In this document: one piece after another, positions 27,087 to 36,200 of the stretch
Layout: every line of letters begins with the position of its first letter
Numbering within the stretch: the first letter of the stretch is position 1
DNA from: Aridibaculum aurantiacum
GTDB lineage: Bacteria > Bacteroidota > Bacteroidia > Chitinophagales > Chitinophagaceae
DNA length: 64,000 nucleotides
Direction: 5' to 3'
NCBI RefSeq assembly: GCF_017355875.1
Contig: NZ_JAFEWC010000001.1
Location: 1,736,001-1,800,000 of the forward strand
The notes under the pieces: model-generated
The model's input: the letters and a program-made list of their open reading frames with translations, nothing else
Database searches by the model: none
What the model was told of the DNA's origin: nothing
Translations under genes and position numbers: made by a program

Positions 27087-27340
27087 TCCTTTTGTTTTGA
27101 GGGTGCAAATAACCGTTGGCGAAAATGGAAAGACTTACTGTATCGGGAAAAGCGGGTTACGGTATCAGGAATAAGATGTTCAGGTAAGGCTAGACGATTG
27201 AAATGGATGATGCAAATGGAGTAATGGAAAATAGGTAATCATAATATGATGATATCATGAAAATTTGCCGGTAACCATAGATGCATGAAAATCTTGTTCT
27301 TAAACTTGTATTTTGCAGACTTCAGCAAAATCAACAATAT

Positions 27341-28291
27341 ATGATACAAGCCAATGTGCCATGGGTAGAGTCACCCTTTTTTGAAGAAGAACTGGAAAAG
27401 AAGAACCTTTCTGCAGAGCAAAAGAAATTGGTGCAGGATTATCATAATGATGGATACGTTGTTATTTCTGGTCTTGTGCCCGAGTCGCTTATTGATAGAA
27501 CAAGAGAAGATGTAGAGACGAAAGCTTTCAATCCTGATTTTGAAATCAAAACCCATCGCGATCATTCACGGATCCAGGACTTCTGGATGGTTTCGGATGC
27601 ATCTAAAGAGTTGGCTATTTTTCCTAAGATACTCGACATGCTGGAGTTGCTTTATGGCAGGGAGCCCGTTCCATTCCAGACATTAAACTTCAGGGTAGGA
27701 TCGCAACAAAGAGCCCATTCTGATACCATACACTTTAGCTCGCTTCCAGCACGTTTTATGTGCGGTGTTTGGGTGGCTTTGGAAGATATCACAGAAGAGA
27801 ATGGACCTGTATTTTATCACCCGGGTTCACATCGTTTACCTGAATACGATTTTACCCAGATAAAAGAAACTGCACACGATACTTCTTACGATGATTATAA
27901 AGATTATGAAGATTTCATTGAGAAGATCGTGCAGGTAAACAATTTCCCTAAGAGAAAGTTCCTGGCAAAAAAGGGAGATGTTCTTATCTGGTCATCTAAT
28001 ATCATTCATGGCGGATCGCCTGTTACAAAAGAAGGTTCTACCCGTTATTCCCAGGTAACGCATTACTTCTTCAAAGACTGTTACTATTATACTCCTATGC
28101 TTTCTAACATGGTCACCAAAGAACTTTATTTGCGTACCTCTTTGGTAAATATAAAAACAGGAGAAAAGGTAGAGCAGACCTATAATGGAAAGAAGCTAAA
28201 CTATATTTCTACAGGTAATAACCTTTTTATTCTAAACGACAGGCTGAAGCCGGTGCCAAAGTCATTGAAGTTTCTTGGTAAAGTATTCTAG
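27341..28291 (+). CDS. Phytanoyl-CoA dioxygenase (PhyH) family protein
   Basis: 316 residues from the ATG at 27341; the open frame extends to 27281 but the extra residues are not family-like. The Fe(II)/2-oxoglutarate facial triad is visible: H126-x-D128 in QRAHSDTIHF, with the distal His in IIHGGSPV about 100 residues later. VWVALEDITEENGPVFYHPGSH, in two parts here, is typical of PhyH and ectoine-hydroxylase relatives. It should hydroxylate a small molecule or lipid, but its substrate is unknown. A TATTTTG sequence lies 23 bp upstream. Confidence 0.88.
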   Translation: MIQANVPWVESPFFEEELEKKNLSAEQKKLVQDYHNDGYVVISGLVPESLIDRTREDVETKAFNPDFEIKTHRDHSRIQDFWMVSDASKELAIFPKILDMLELLYGREPVPFQTLNFRVGSQQRAHSDTIHFSSLPARFMCGVWVALEDITEENGPVFYHPGSHRLPEYDFTQIKETAHDTSYDDYKDYEDFIEKIVQVNNFPKRKFLAKKGDVLIWSSNIIHGGSPVTKEGSTRYSQVTHYFFKDCYYYTPMLSNMVTKELYLRTSLVNIKTGEKVEQTYNGKKLNYISTGNNLFILNDRLKPVPKSLKFLGKVF

Positions 28292-28339
28292 GTAATCCTA
28301 TTTTTTTATTGGAACGTAATAAACTAATACGCTGAAGCC

Positions 28340-28912
28340 ATGAAGACAAAGGGCAGTACCAACAAATTGTTGCCACAACAGCGTGAAGAGCTGTTGACTA
28401 CATTGAAGACACGATTTGAAAAGAACATGGTTCGTCATAAAGAGATAAAGTGGGAAGATGTACAGGAGAAGCTAGCTGCCAATGAAGACAAACTGTGGTC
28501 ACTACATGAAATGGAGCAAACAGGTGGAGAGCCTGATGTGGTTGCTAAAGATGAGCAGTCAGGCCAGTACATCTTTTTCGATTGCTCAGCTGAAAGTCCT
28601 GCAGGGCGTAGAAGTTTTTGTTACGACCTGGAAGGGCTGGAGTCGCGGAAGGAACACCGGCCAAAGAACAATGCAATAGACATGGCTGCATCTATGGGAA
28701 TAGAGCTTTTGACCGAAGAGCAATATCATTACCTGCAACAGCTGGGAAATTTTGATCAGAAAACATCGAGTTGGTTGAAAACACCTGCAGCCATAAGAGA
28801 ATTAGGTGGAGCTATATTTGGTGATTTACGTTTCGGTAGGGTGTTTATTTACCACAATGGTGCGCAATCCTACTATGGAAGCAGGGGCTTCAGAGGAGTG
28901 CTGAAAGTTTAA
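28340..28912 (+). CDS. DUF4256 domain-containing protein
   Basis: 190 residues covering the whole family length. Recognisable blocks are the EELLTTLKTRFEKNMVRH start, WSLHEMEQTGGEPDVV and FFDCSAESPAGRRSFCYD, with an FGDLRFGRVFIYHNGAQSYYGSRGFRG end (given here in order, not as one run). The function of DUF4256 is unknown. It follows the PhyH gene by 48 bp on the same strand, so it is probably co-transcribed. The transcript ends with two consecutive hairpins. Confidence 0.9.
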   Translation: MKTKGSTNKLLPQQREELLTTLKTRFEKNMVRHKEIKWEDVQEKLAANEDKLWSLHEMEQTGGEPDVVAKDEQSGQYIFFDCSAESPAGRRSFCYDLEGLESRKEHRPKNNAIDMAASMGIELLTEEQYHYLQQLGNFDQKTSSWLKTPAAIRELGGAIFGDLRFGRVFIYHNGAQSYYGSRGFRGVLKV

Positions 28913-28935
28913 AGAATTTAAAGGATAAACGAGAT

Positions 28936-28964
28936 CATGTACAGCACTTGTTCAACTGTACATG
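28936..28964 (+). other. Hairpin immediately upstream of the terminator
   Basis: Perfect 9-bp stem CATGTACAG (28936-28944) and CTGTACATG (28956-28964) with an 11-base loop. It ends 3 bp before the terminator stem, so the mRNA 3' end carries two stacked hairpins. Confidence 0.55.
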
Positions 28965-28967
28965 CTA

Positions 28968-29005
28968 TAACAACAAAAGCTGCATTATTGCAGCTTTTGT
29001 TGTTA
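28968..29005. terminator. Bidirectional terminator with a 17-bp stem
   Basis: Perfect arms 28968-28984 and 28989-29005 around a TTAT loop. The inner GCTGCA/TGCAGC is extended by AACAACAAAA and its complement. It serves the converging DUF4256 and chromo-barrel-like genes. Confidence 0.8.
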
Positions 29006-29038
29006 AGTCAGGAAGTTTGAGGCTTCTTTTTTCATTTT

Positions 29039-29761
29039 TTATTTACCTACTCTTTTTGCAGTCCACTTCAATTTGTAGGTGTCGCTTTCGCCGCCGGCGT
29101 AGGTGCACCTGTAGGTTCCTTCTGCTGTTGTAGGTGTGGCAAAGCGGCCTGTCACATCCCACCACATACGTGCAGATGGTACACGTTGTACACGCGCAAA
29201 CGATCCATTGCTAATGTCGAACGGCAGTGGCGGATCAAGGTTTAGCAAAACTTCAGTAAAGCCGCGGCTCCTGTTTTTCCAGTATCCTTTAAAAACCACG
29301 TTCTGTATCTTCTTTCCATCTTTTGAAACTTCAAAAGTCAGCTTGTCACCTTTGTAGCCATTGGTGATGGTTGCTTCCCATTTACCGGCCAGTGGCGATA
29401 CCCCAGGCCTTACCGGCTCATCAGAAGGTTGAGTGGTGGTTTCAAAACCATTAACGGTAGCTGTGGTAGTATTCTGTGTGGAACTGCTGTTGGTGTTTGT
29501 GCCTGCAGTTGTTTGTTCGGCAGGTTTGTATTCTTTTTTAGATCCTGGTGCCCGTAACCTGTCGGTGCCTACCCACTCATCCCAGGTGGAACTCCAGCCA
29601 TCGTAGGAGATCTTGTACTTCCCGTCTTTTACTTCATTTACTTTCCCTTTGTACCAGGAGCCGCTCCAGTATATTTCTACACTGCTTCCGGCGTTAAAGT
29701 TCTGGCTGATAGACTGGAAGTAACATGCGATCACGACCAGCAGGAGCAATAGCTTTTTCAT
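29039..29761 (-). CDS. Secreted protein with chromo-barrel/Tudor-knot-like (Agenet-type) domain
   Basis: 240 residues from the ATG at 29761; an upstream in-frame ATG is 18 bp earlier. Signal peptide (about 1-19). Residues ~22-70 read VEIYWSGSWYKGKVNEV then KISYDGWSSTWDEWVG and DRLR. This closely resembles the Tudor-knot/chromo-barrel pattern of eukaryotic MRG15-type proteins (GWNxxWDEWV). A Thr/Ser/Asn-rich linker (about 80-120) follows, then a C-terminal ~110-residue beta domain (GKWEATITNGYKGDKLTFEV). What it binds in the bacterial envelope is unknown. Confidence 0.7.
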   Translation of the reverse strand: MKKLLLLLVVIACYFQSISQNFNAGSSVEIYWSGSWYKGKVNEVKDGKYKISYDGWSSTWDEWVGTDRLRAPGSKKEYKPAEQTTAGTNTNSSSTQNTTTATVNGFETTTQPSDEPVRPGVSPLAGKWEATITNGYKGDKLTFEVSKDGKKIQNVVFKGYWKNRSRGFTEVLLNLDPPLPFDISNGSFARVQRVPSARMWWDVTGRFATPTTAEGTYRCTYAGGESDTYKLKWTAKRVGK

Positions 29762-29887
29762 GGTTAACTTTTGTGGCAACGAATGTAATTGTAAAACATA
29801 ACGGATGGCGTTGCCGTATTCATTTAAATTTACATAACGAGTTTTCTCTGGTACTATTTTATAGGTTCCATTAAAAAGTCAAAGCAT

Positions 29888-30238
29888 ATGATCCATATCG
29901 AAACGAGGAGCAATATTATTTACACCACAGTATCAGGTACTTTAGATAATGCAGCTGTAGATCAACAATTTGATGTGATCAATCGTGCGCTTGAAAAGCA
30001 TGAAAAACTGCGCTGGTATTACGAGATGAATGACTTTGAAGGCTGGAACATCACTTCATTCTTCAAGGACTCGCTAGAGTCGATGAAGCGCACTGCGAAA
30101 TTTGATAAAATAGCAATGGTCGGCGACAAGAAGTGGCAAAACCTGATGGCGCAGGTTTCTAAAGCATTAACACCTGCAGAAGTTCGTTTTTTTGATCTCG
30201 ATCAGAAAGATGAGGCGAAAAGATGGATAGAGGAGTAG
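29888..30238 (+). CDS. SpoIIAA-like (STAS/CRAL-TRIO-like fold) protein
   Basis: 116 residues, the full length of the SpoIIAA-like family: a beta start IIYTTVSGTLDNAAVDQQF, RWYYEMNDFEGWNI in the middle, and IAMVGDKKWQNLM then AEVRFFDLDQKDEAKRWIEE at the end. The AVVGD/W-EAxxWI arrangement is typical. No anti-sigma partner is encoded nearby. Function of stand-alone members is not settled; membrane association or stress roles have been suggested for the family. Confidence 0.88.
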   Translation: MIHIETRSNIIYTTVSGTLDNAAVDQQFDVINRALEKHEKLRWYYEMNDFEGWNITSFFKDSLESMKRTAKFDKIAMVGDKKWQNLMAQVSKALTPAEVRFFDLDQKDEAKRWIEE

Positions 30239-30286
30239 TGGAAGAAGTTCAGGCTGCTATCCTACCTTTATTCCTTAACTCATTTT

Positions 30287-32164
30287 ATGAAACACCTGTT
30301 GCTACTTCTTTCGATCTTTTTAGGTTTTCAACTCCATGCGCAAACAACACAAAAACCGGTTCTGCACGGAAAAAATTGGATGGCGATCACCGGCAAACCA
30401 TTAGCCGCCACAGCGGGTTCAATGGTTTTTCAAAAAGGTGGTAATGCTGTAGATGCTGCATGTGCAATGCTGGCCGCCACATGTACCATGTGGGATGTGC
30501 TTAGCTGGGGCGGAGAAACGCAGGCGCTGATATATAATCCCAAAACAAAAAAAGTGATTGCCATCAATGCAATGGGTGTAGCACCAACGGGTGCAACAGC
30601 TGATTTTTTCAAAAGCAAAGGATACAGTTTTCCACCAGAGTATGGTCCGCTTGCTGCAACCACGCCAGGTACGCCTGGTGGCCTGTGTTATATGCTTGCG
30701 CAATATGGTACCATGAGTTTAGCGCAGGTGCTCGAGCCTGCCATGCAGTTGGCTGCAGGATATCCTATGGAAGCACAAACAGCCAATAGTATAGAAAGAG
30801 GAAAAGAACGTATCAAGCAATGGCCATACAGCAAAAAGGTTTTGCTGACCCACCTGGGTGAAGGAAGAGAAGCGCCTCATGCAGGAGAAATTTTTGTACA
30901 GAAGGACCTGTTGCAAACACTGCAAAAAATGGTGGACGCTGAGCGCGCTGCATTGAAAAAAGGTAAAAGCCGACGTGATGCCATCATGGCTGCTTATGAT
31001 CGTTTTTATAAAGGTGATATAGCAAAAGAATTTGTACGCGGCAGCAAAGAGCAAGGCGGACTTATCACCATGCAGGATCTTGCCCGTTGGAAGGTGATAG
31101 AAGAGGAGCCTCTTAAGGTAAATTATAAGGGCATTGATGTTTACAAAATGCAACAATGGACGCAAGGTCCTATGCTGTTGCAGTCGCTCAATATTTTGGA
31201 AAACTTTGACTTGAAGTGTATGGGCTACAACAGCGCAAAGTATTTGCACACGTTGTACCAAACACTCAACCTGGCTTTCGCTGATCGCGACTTCTACTAT
31301 GGTGATCCTTATTTTGCCCCGGCAGAACCTATAAAAGGTTTGCTTAGCAAGGAATATGCAAAGCAGCGTGCGCAGCTGATAAAAGATGATAAAAACGATC
31401 CGTTCATTGGTCCCGGCGATCCGTATCCTTTTGAAGGCAGAACAAATCCGTATGTAGAGATGCTAAAGAAAAGAGGCTATGAGTTGGATACTTCAAGAAG
31501 GAATTTTGCGCCGCAACATGATGTGCAGAATACGCTTGGTAAGAATGAATACCAGGAAAAACTTTGGATGGGAACTACTACTGTAGAAGCGGCTGATAAA
31601 GAAGGATGGATTGTTTCTATTACACCCAGCGGTGGATGGATACCTGCATGTATTGCCGGTAACACCGGTATAGGCATGAGCCAGCGCATGCAAAGCTTCG
31701 TGCTGGATTCTACGCTTAACCCATTCAATGTTGTAGCGCCTGGTAAACGACCACGCGTTACGCTTACGCCTTCTATTGCATTAAAAGAGGGAAAGCCTTT
31801 CCTGGCATTTGGTGTACAGGGCGGCGATACACAAGATCAAAACCTGTTACAGTTTTTCCTGAATATGGTAGAGTTTGGTATGAATGTGCAACAAGCTGCA
31901 GAAGCAGCCAATTTCAATTCAAACCAATTGTGGCTTTCTTTAGGTGGTACAAAAACAGTCGACAGGAAACCTAAAGCAGGTAATATTTTACTGAACAAGA
32001 ACACCCCGGAAACGGTACGCGAACAGCTAAAGAAGATGGGATACATTATGACGTTTGAAGACCGTACCAGCGGCCCTATCAATGCCATCTACTTCGACTG
32101 GAAGCACGGCAGCCTGTGGGGCGGTTCCAGTAACTATGGTGAAGATTATGGAATAGGATGGTAG
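30287..32164 (+). CDS. Gamma-glutamyltransferase family protein (secreted)
   Basis: 625 residues with a signal peptide (about 1-18). The large-subunit start AATAGSMVFQKGGNAVDAACA is family-typical, in sequence order. The expected autoprocessing Thr lies in GTTTVEAAD (about 428-436), where classical enzymes have TTH-x-SV. The small-subunit oxyanion pair is kept as VQGG, but the SSM segment of classical GGT is PRVTL here. It is therefore a divergent member (acylase- or transpeptidase-like) rather than a proven glutathione-degrading enzyme. Heptamer tracts of three types fill the 3' gap. Confidence 0.88.
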   Translation: MKHLLLLLSIFLGFQLHAQTTQKPVLHGKNWMAITGKPLAATAGSMVFQKGGNAVDAACAMLAATCTMWDVLSWGGETQALIYNPKTKKVIAINAMGVAPTGATADFFKSKGYSFPPEYGPLAATTPGTPGGLCYMLAQYGTMSLAQVLEPAMQLAAGYPMEAQTANSIERGKERIKQWPYSKKVLLTHLGEGREAPHAGEIFVQKDLLQTLQKMVDAERAALKKGKSRRDAIMAAYDRFYKGDIAKEFVRGSKEQGGLITMQDLARWKVIEEEPLKVNYKGIDVYKMQQWTQGPMLLQSLNILENFDLKCMGYNSAKYLHTLYQTLNLAFADRDFYYGDPYFAPAEPIKGLLSKEYAKQRAQLIKDDKNDPFIGPGDPYPFEGRTNPYVEMLKKRGYELDTSRRNFAPQHDVQNTLGKNEYQEKLWMGTTTVEAADKEGWIVSITPSGGWIPACIAGNTGIGMSQRMQSFVLDSTLNPFNVVAPGKRPRVTLTPSIALKEGKPFLAFGVQGGDTQDQNLLQFFLNMVEFGMNVQQAAEAANFNSNQLWLSLGGTKTVDRKPKAGNILLNKNTPETVREQLKKMGYIMTFEDRTSGPINAIYFDWKHGSLWGGSSNYGEDYGIGW

Positions 32165-32190
32165 GGGAGCTGTCAGCTAGCAGAACTTGT

Positions 32191-32224
32191 AAGTCAAAAG
32201 TCAAAATTCAAAAGTCAAAAAATT
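32191..32224 (+). repeat. Tandem heptamer tract, AAGTCAA type
   Basis: Units AAGTCAA, AAGTCAA, AATTCAA, AAGTCAA in uninterrupted phase from 32191 to 32218, then A-rich sequence. It begins 27 bp after the stop of the GGT-family gene, in sense orientation. Confidence 0.75.
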
Positions 32225-32252
32225 AGAGATCAGTGATTAGAGATTGGTGATC
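32225..32252 (+). repeat. Tandem heptamer tract, AGAGATT type
   Basis: Exactly four units with no gaps: AGAGATC, AGTGATT, AGAGATT, GGTGATC. It directly follows the AAGTCAA tract. Confidence 0.7.
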
Positions 32253-32262
32253 AGGCAAAAGA

Positions 32263-32333
32263 ACATCAAACACCAGATAATCGACATCATATATCAGACA
32301 TCAGACATCAAAACATCAGACATCATACATCTC
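32263..32333 (+). repeat. Tandem heptamer tract, ACATCAG type
   Basis: About ten units (ACATCAA, ACACCAG, ATAATCG, ACATCAT, ATATCAG, ACATCAG, ACATCAA, one inserted A, ACATCAG, ACATCAT, ACATCTC). It is the third heptamer type within 145 bp and ends 11 bp before the next promoter element. Confidence 0.75.
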
Positions 32334-32343
32334 TACCTGGTGC

Positions 32344-32351
32344 TACTTTTG
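32344..32351 (+). promoter_or_regulatory. -7 promoter element (TACTTTTG)
   Basis: Perfect TAnnTTTG 23 bases before the ATG of the RibD-C reductase gene. No clear -33 TTTG. Confidence 0.5.
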
Positions 32352-32374
32352 CCAATAATTTCAAAACAATAGAA

Positions 32375-33079
32375 ATGGATAGTATAAAACCGTATGTTAT
32401 TTGCCATATGTTAGGCTCGGTAGATGGAAGGATAAAACAAGACATCTGGGGCTTTACAGATCATCATAAATATTTTGAAGAAACAGCTGAAAAGATACCT
32501 GCAGATGCATGGCTGGTGGGGCGTGTTACCATGCAGGAATTTTCAAGTAAGCAACAGCATTCAATTGCAGCTACAGCTAATATTTCTTATGAAGATTTTG
32601 TGGCTGAGAAGGTGAGCGAAACTTTTGCGGTTGTCATTGATCCTTCCGGTAAATGTACTTGGGATAGCAATATGGTATCTACCGAACAGGTGATTGAAGT
32701 ACTTACTGAAAAGGTTTCAACAGGTTATTTAGAGCACCTTCGTAATAAGAACGTTTCTTACATATTCGGTGGAAAAGAAGAGCTGGACCTGCAGCTTGTT
32801 TTGCAAAAACTAAAGGGCCTGTTTGGAATAGAGACATTGCGTATAGATGGCGGTGGTCATGTAAATGGTTCTTTTCTGAAAGCAGGATTGATAGATGAAT
32901 TCAGCCTGGTGCTGGCTCCTGTAGCAGATGGAACAATCGGCTCGCCTACAGTGTTTGAAGCAGAGGAAGGATATGGTGATAGAAAAGCAACACAGTTCAA
33001 GATAAAGTCTGTAGAACGTATTTATGACGACTTCTTATGGATCCGCTACCAGGTTATAAAAGATAATGTAGGGAGATAG
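32375..33079 (+). CDS. Dihydrofolate reductase family protein (RibD C-terminal-like)
   Basis: 234 residues. Starts KPYVICHMLGSVDGRI, the RibD_C/DHFR-fold pattern, with WLVGRVTMQEFSS, VSYIFGGKEELDL and the LRIDGGGHVNGSFLKAGLIDEFSLVLAPV block typical of bacterial RibD-C homologues. It should be a cytoplasmic NAD(P)H-dependent reductase; the group includes riboflavin-pathway and uncharacterised members. No folate or riboflavin genes are adjacent. Confidence 0.9.
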   Translation: MDSIKPYVICHMLGSVDGRIKQDIWGFTDHHKYFEETAEKIPADAWLVGRVTMQEFSSKQQHSIAATANISYEDFVAEKVSETFAVVIDPSGKCTWDSNMVSTEQVIEVLTEKVSTGYLEHLRNKNVSYIFGGKEELDLQLVLQKLKGLFGIETLRIDGGGHVNGSFLKAGLIDEFSLVLAPVADGTIGSPTVFEAEEGYGDRKATQFKIKSVERIYDDFLWIRYQVIKDNVGR

Positions 33080-33081
33080 GT

Positions 33082-33123
33082 AAGTCAAATTAAAAAGTCA
33101 AAAGTCAAAAAGCAAAAGTCAAC
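33082..33123 (+). repeat. Tandem heptamer tract, AAGTCAA/AGTCAAA type
   Basis: Six gap-free units: AAGTCAA, ATTAAAA, AGTCAAA, AGTCAAA, AAGCAAA, AGTCAAC. It starts 2 bases after the stop codon and ends 4 bases before the terminator stem. Confidence 0.75.
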
Positions 33124-33127
33124 ATCA

Positions 33128-33169
33128 CTAAAACTATAGGATGCTATTAGTGGCGTCCTATAGTTTTAG
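33128..33169 (+). terminator. Terminator with a 14-bp stem
   Basis: CTAAAACTATAGGA (33128-33141) pairs perfectly with TCCTATAGTTTTAG (33156-33169) around a 14-base loop. The TTTT lies inside the distal arm. Confidence 0.7.
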
Positions 33170-33259
33170 TTCAACCTTGTTTTACTTCACATTAAAGTAA
33201 TCTTGTCATAACATCCTGTTCATGTACGGCAGCCAACTTCGCAGCTTCAAAAACTGCTT

Positions 33260-36200
33260 ATGATTCGTACTGCTACATTATTTTTCTTTTCCTTGATTTT
33301 TATTCTGCCTGCCAGCTTACAGGCGCAGAACATCATCACCCAATGGAATTTTAATTCCAATCCTCCCGATGCTTCCAATACAACGGGATCTACAGTTGCC
33401 TCTACTGGTACTGGAACCATTTCAACTATAGGTGGTGCTACAGCTGCATTTTCTTCGGGTTCAGCCAATGGTGGCTCATCAGACCCAGGAAGTGATAATA
33501 CCGGCTGGAACATCAGTGGTTTTCCAGCACAGGGTGCAGCAAATAAAACTGCAGGTATACAGTTCAGTGCTTCTACTGTAGGTCATCAAAACATAGTTGT
33601 TATGTTCGACCTGCGCCACAGCAATACAGCACCACGCCACTTCAGCGTGCAGTATACTACTGATGTAAATGCTTCACCTGTTGTTTGGACTGAATTTACT
33701 GTTGATTCTACCACAGCCGGCGATACGTGGGTGAATAAACGTACATACGATATGAGCAGCATTTCTGCTCTAGCCAATAATGCCAATGCAGGTTTCCGTG
33801 TAGTGGCTGCCTTCAGGCCAGCTACCAGCACTTATATACCCAGCACACTTACCAGTAACTATGCCACTACCGGCACCTGGCGGTTTGATATGATTACTAT
33901 AAAAGACACTACTTATCCTGCTCTTGGTGCGGTAAGTTTTGTAGGTACACGTGCCGATGTAATGGAGACAACTACTGAAGTAAAAGTAGTTGCGAAAATA
34001 ATGGGTGGTGGCGCAGCAGCCTCTGCTGACCTGGAGATACTACCTATCAGCACGGCCACTGCCGGAACGGATTATGTCATTCCTGCTTCCATGAAATTTG
34101 AATGGGAGGCTGGTGCTGACAATGTGAATGATACCATCATCTTTACCATTAACAATGATGCACTTGCTGAGCCAGCGGAGTATTTTATTGTTCGCCTGGT
34201 AAACCCGGTAAATGTTACACTTCCTGCGGCTACAGCCAATCACTTTACTGTTATGATCATGGATGATGACAGGCAGGCGCCGGTGGCAACACAAAGCGTG
34301 ACGCTACAACATGTTGCCTCGTTTAGCAACGGTACTGCAGGAACTAACTCTGCTGAAATAGTAGCCCACGACCCTGCTACACAGCGTTTGTTCATTGCCA
34401 ATTCCATTGGTGGTAAAATAGACATCGTCGACTTCAGCAATCCTGCTAGTGCTTCTCTCATCTCTTCCATTGCGATGACGCCTTATGACAATATCAATTC
34501 AATAGCATTTCGCAATGGTGTGTTAGCTGCGGCTGTGGAAAATGCAGATCCGCAACTGCCGGGTAAGGTGGTTTTCTTCAATGCCAGCGGTAACTTTATC
34601 AGCCAGGTAGAAGTAGGTGCAATGCCTGATATGATTACCTTCAATCATGCAGGAACTAAAGTGCTTACAGCCAACGAAGGAGAGCCTAATGCCAATTATA
34701 CAATAGATCCTGAAGGTTCTATCTCTATCATCGATATTTCTGGAGGCGTAGCTAATGTTACTGCAGCCAATGTTACTACTGCCACCTTTGGTAGCTTCAA
34801 TAGCCAGGCTGCAGCATTAAGAGCAGCAGGTGTACGTATATTTGGCCCGGGTGCTACAGTAGCGCAGGATATGGAACCGGAGTATATCACCATTTCTGAC
34901 AATGACCAACTGACTTATGTTGCCTGCCAGGAAAACAATGCAATAGCAGTGGTAGATATTGCTACCGCTACCGTTATTGAGATCCGGCCTTTAGGCATCA
35001 AAGATCATATGGCTGCTGGTAATGCATTAGATGTAAGCGACCAGGGTGGATTGGTACAGATTGCTAATTGGCCGGTGAAAGGACTTTATATGCCTGATGC
35101 CATTGCTTCTTACAGAGTAGGCGGAGAAACATATATCATCACTGCCAATGAAGGCGATGCAAGAGAATACACTGGTGCAATCGTAGAAGCTCAGCGCCTT
35201 GGCAGTAGCAGCTATACATTAGATCCTGTGAAGTTTCCTTACGCAGAAGCGTTGAAAGCAAATCTTGGCCGTTTGAATGTAACCAATGCTTCAGGCGACA
35301 CAGATGGTGATGGTGACTTTGATGAAATACATGCTTTTGGTGCACGCTCTATATCTATCTGGAATGCTACCACAGGTGCTTTGGTTTGGGATAGTAAAGA
35401 TGAAATGGAAGTGATCACAGCTAAGCACCCGGTGTTTGGTGCCATCTTCAATGCCAGCAATGCTAACAACAACTTGAAGAACCGCAGTGATGACAAAGGA
35501 CCAGAACCTGAAGGAATAGCACTGGGAGAGATCAATGGAAAACAATATGCTTTTGTAGCACTGGAGCGTATAGGTGGTTGTATGGTATACGATGTAACGG
35601 ATCCTGCTAATCCATTGTTCGTTGATTATGCTAATACACGCAGCGTGGCTACTTACGGTGGCGACAATGGTGCAGAAGGCGTAATCTTTATTTCTGCAGC
35701 CAACTCGCCTAATGGAAAGCCGATGGTGATCTTGGCAAACGAAGTTTCCTCTACGCTTACTTTTTACAACATCAATACACCTGTGCTGAATATTGCTCTT
35801 GCAGGAATTTCTGCAAGCAACAATGGCAGCTACAACAAAATAAACTGGAACACCCACAGCGAAGCAACAGGCGACCGTTTTGAACTGCAACGCAGCACCG
35901 ATGGTAACAGCTTTAGAAGTATAGCTAATATCAATGCTAATGGCACACCTTCGGCTTATGTATACAAGGATGAAAGTCCTGCAATAGGTGTAAACTACTA
36001 CAGGCTGCAGCTTCACCATGTGGATGGCACCAGCACATACAGCCGCGTAGTGACAGCAACAACAGGTGTAGCTAATAAGGCATTGGTTAAAGTATTTCCT
36101 AATCCTGTAACAGATAAACTGGTGGTGCGTGTAGATGCATCTCAAACAGGTGCTGGGCAAGTACGCATCAGCAATCTTGCGGGTGTGGTTGTACTTGCAA

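Noticed and set aside
27087-27340. Fur box upstream of the siderophore receptor
   Set aside because: I scanned the gap by eye for a GATAATGATAATC-like inverted repeat and saw none good enough to report.
30719-31261. 180-codon minus-strand frame in the GGT-family gene
   Set aside because: Shadow frame of a well-supported gene.
32191-32333. CRISPR-like array
   Set aside because: The period is 7 nt with no spacers and no cas genes. It is a tandem heptamer tract.
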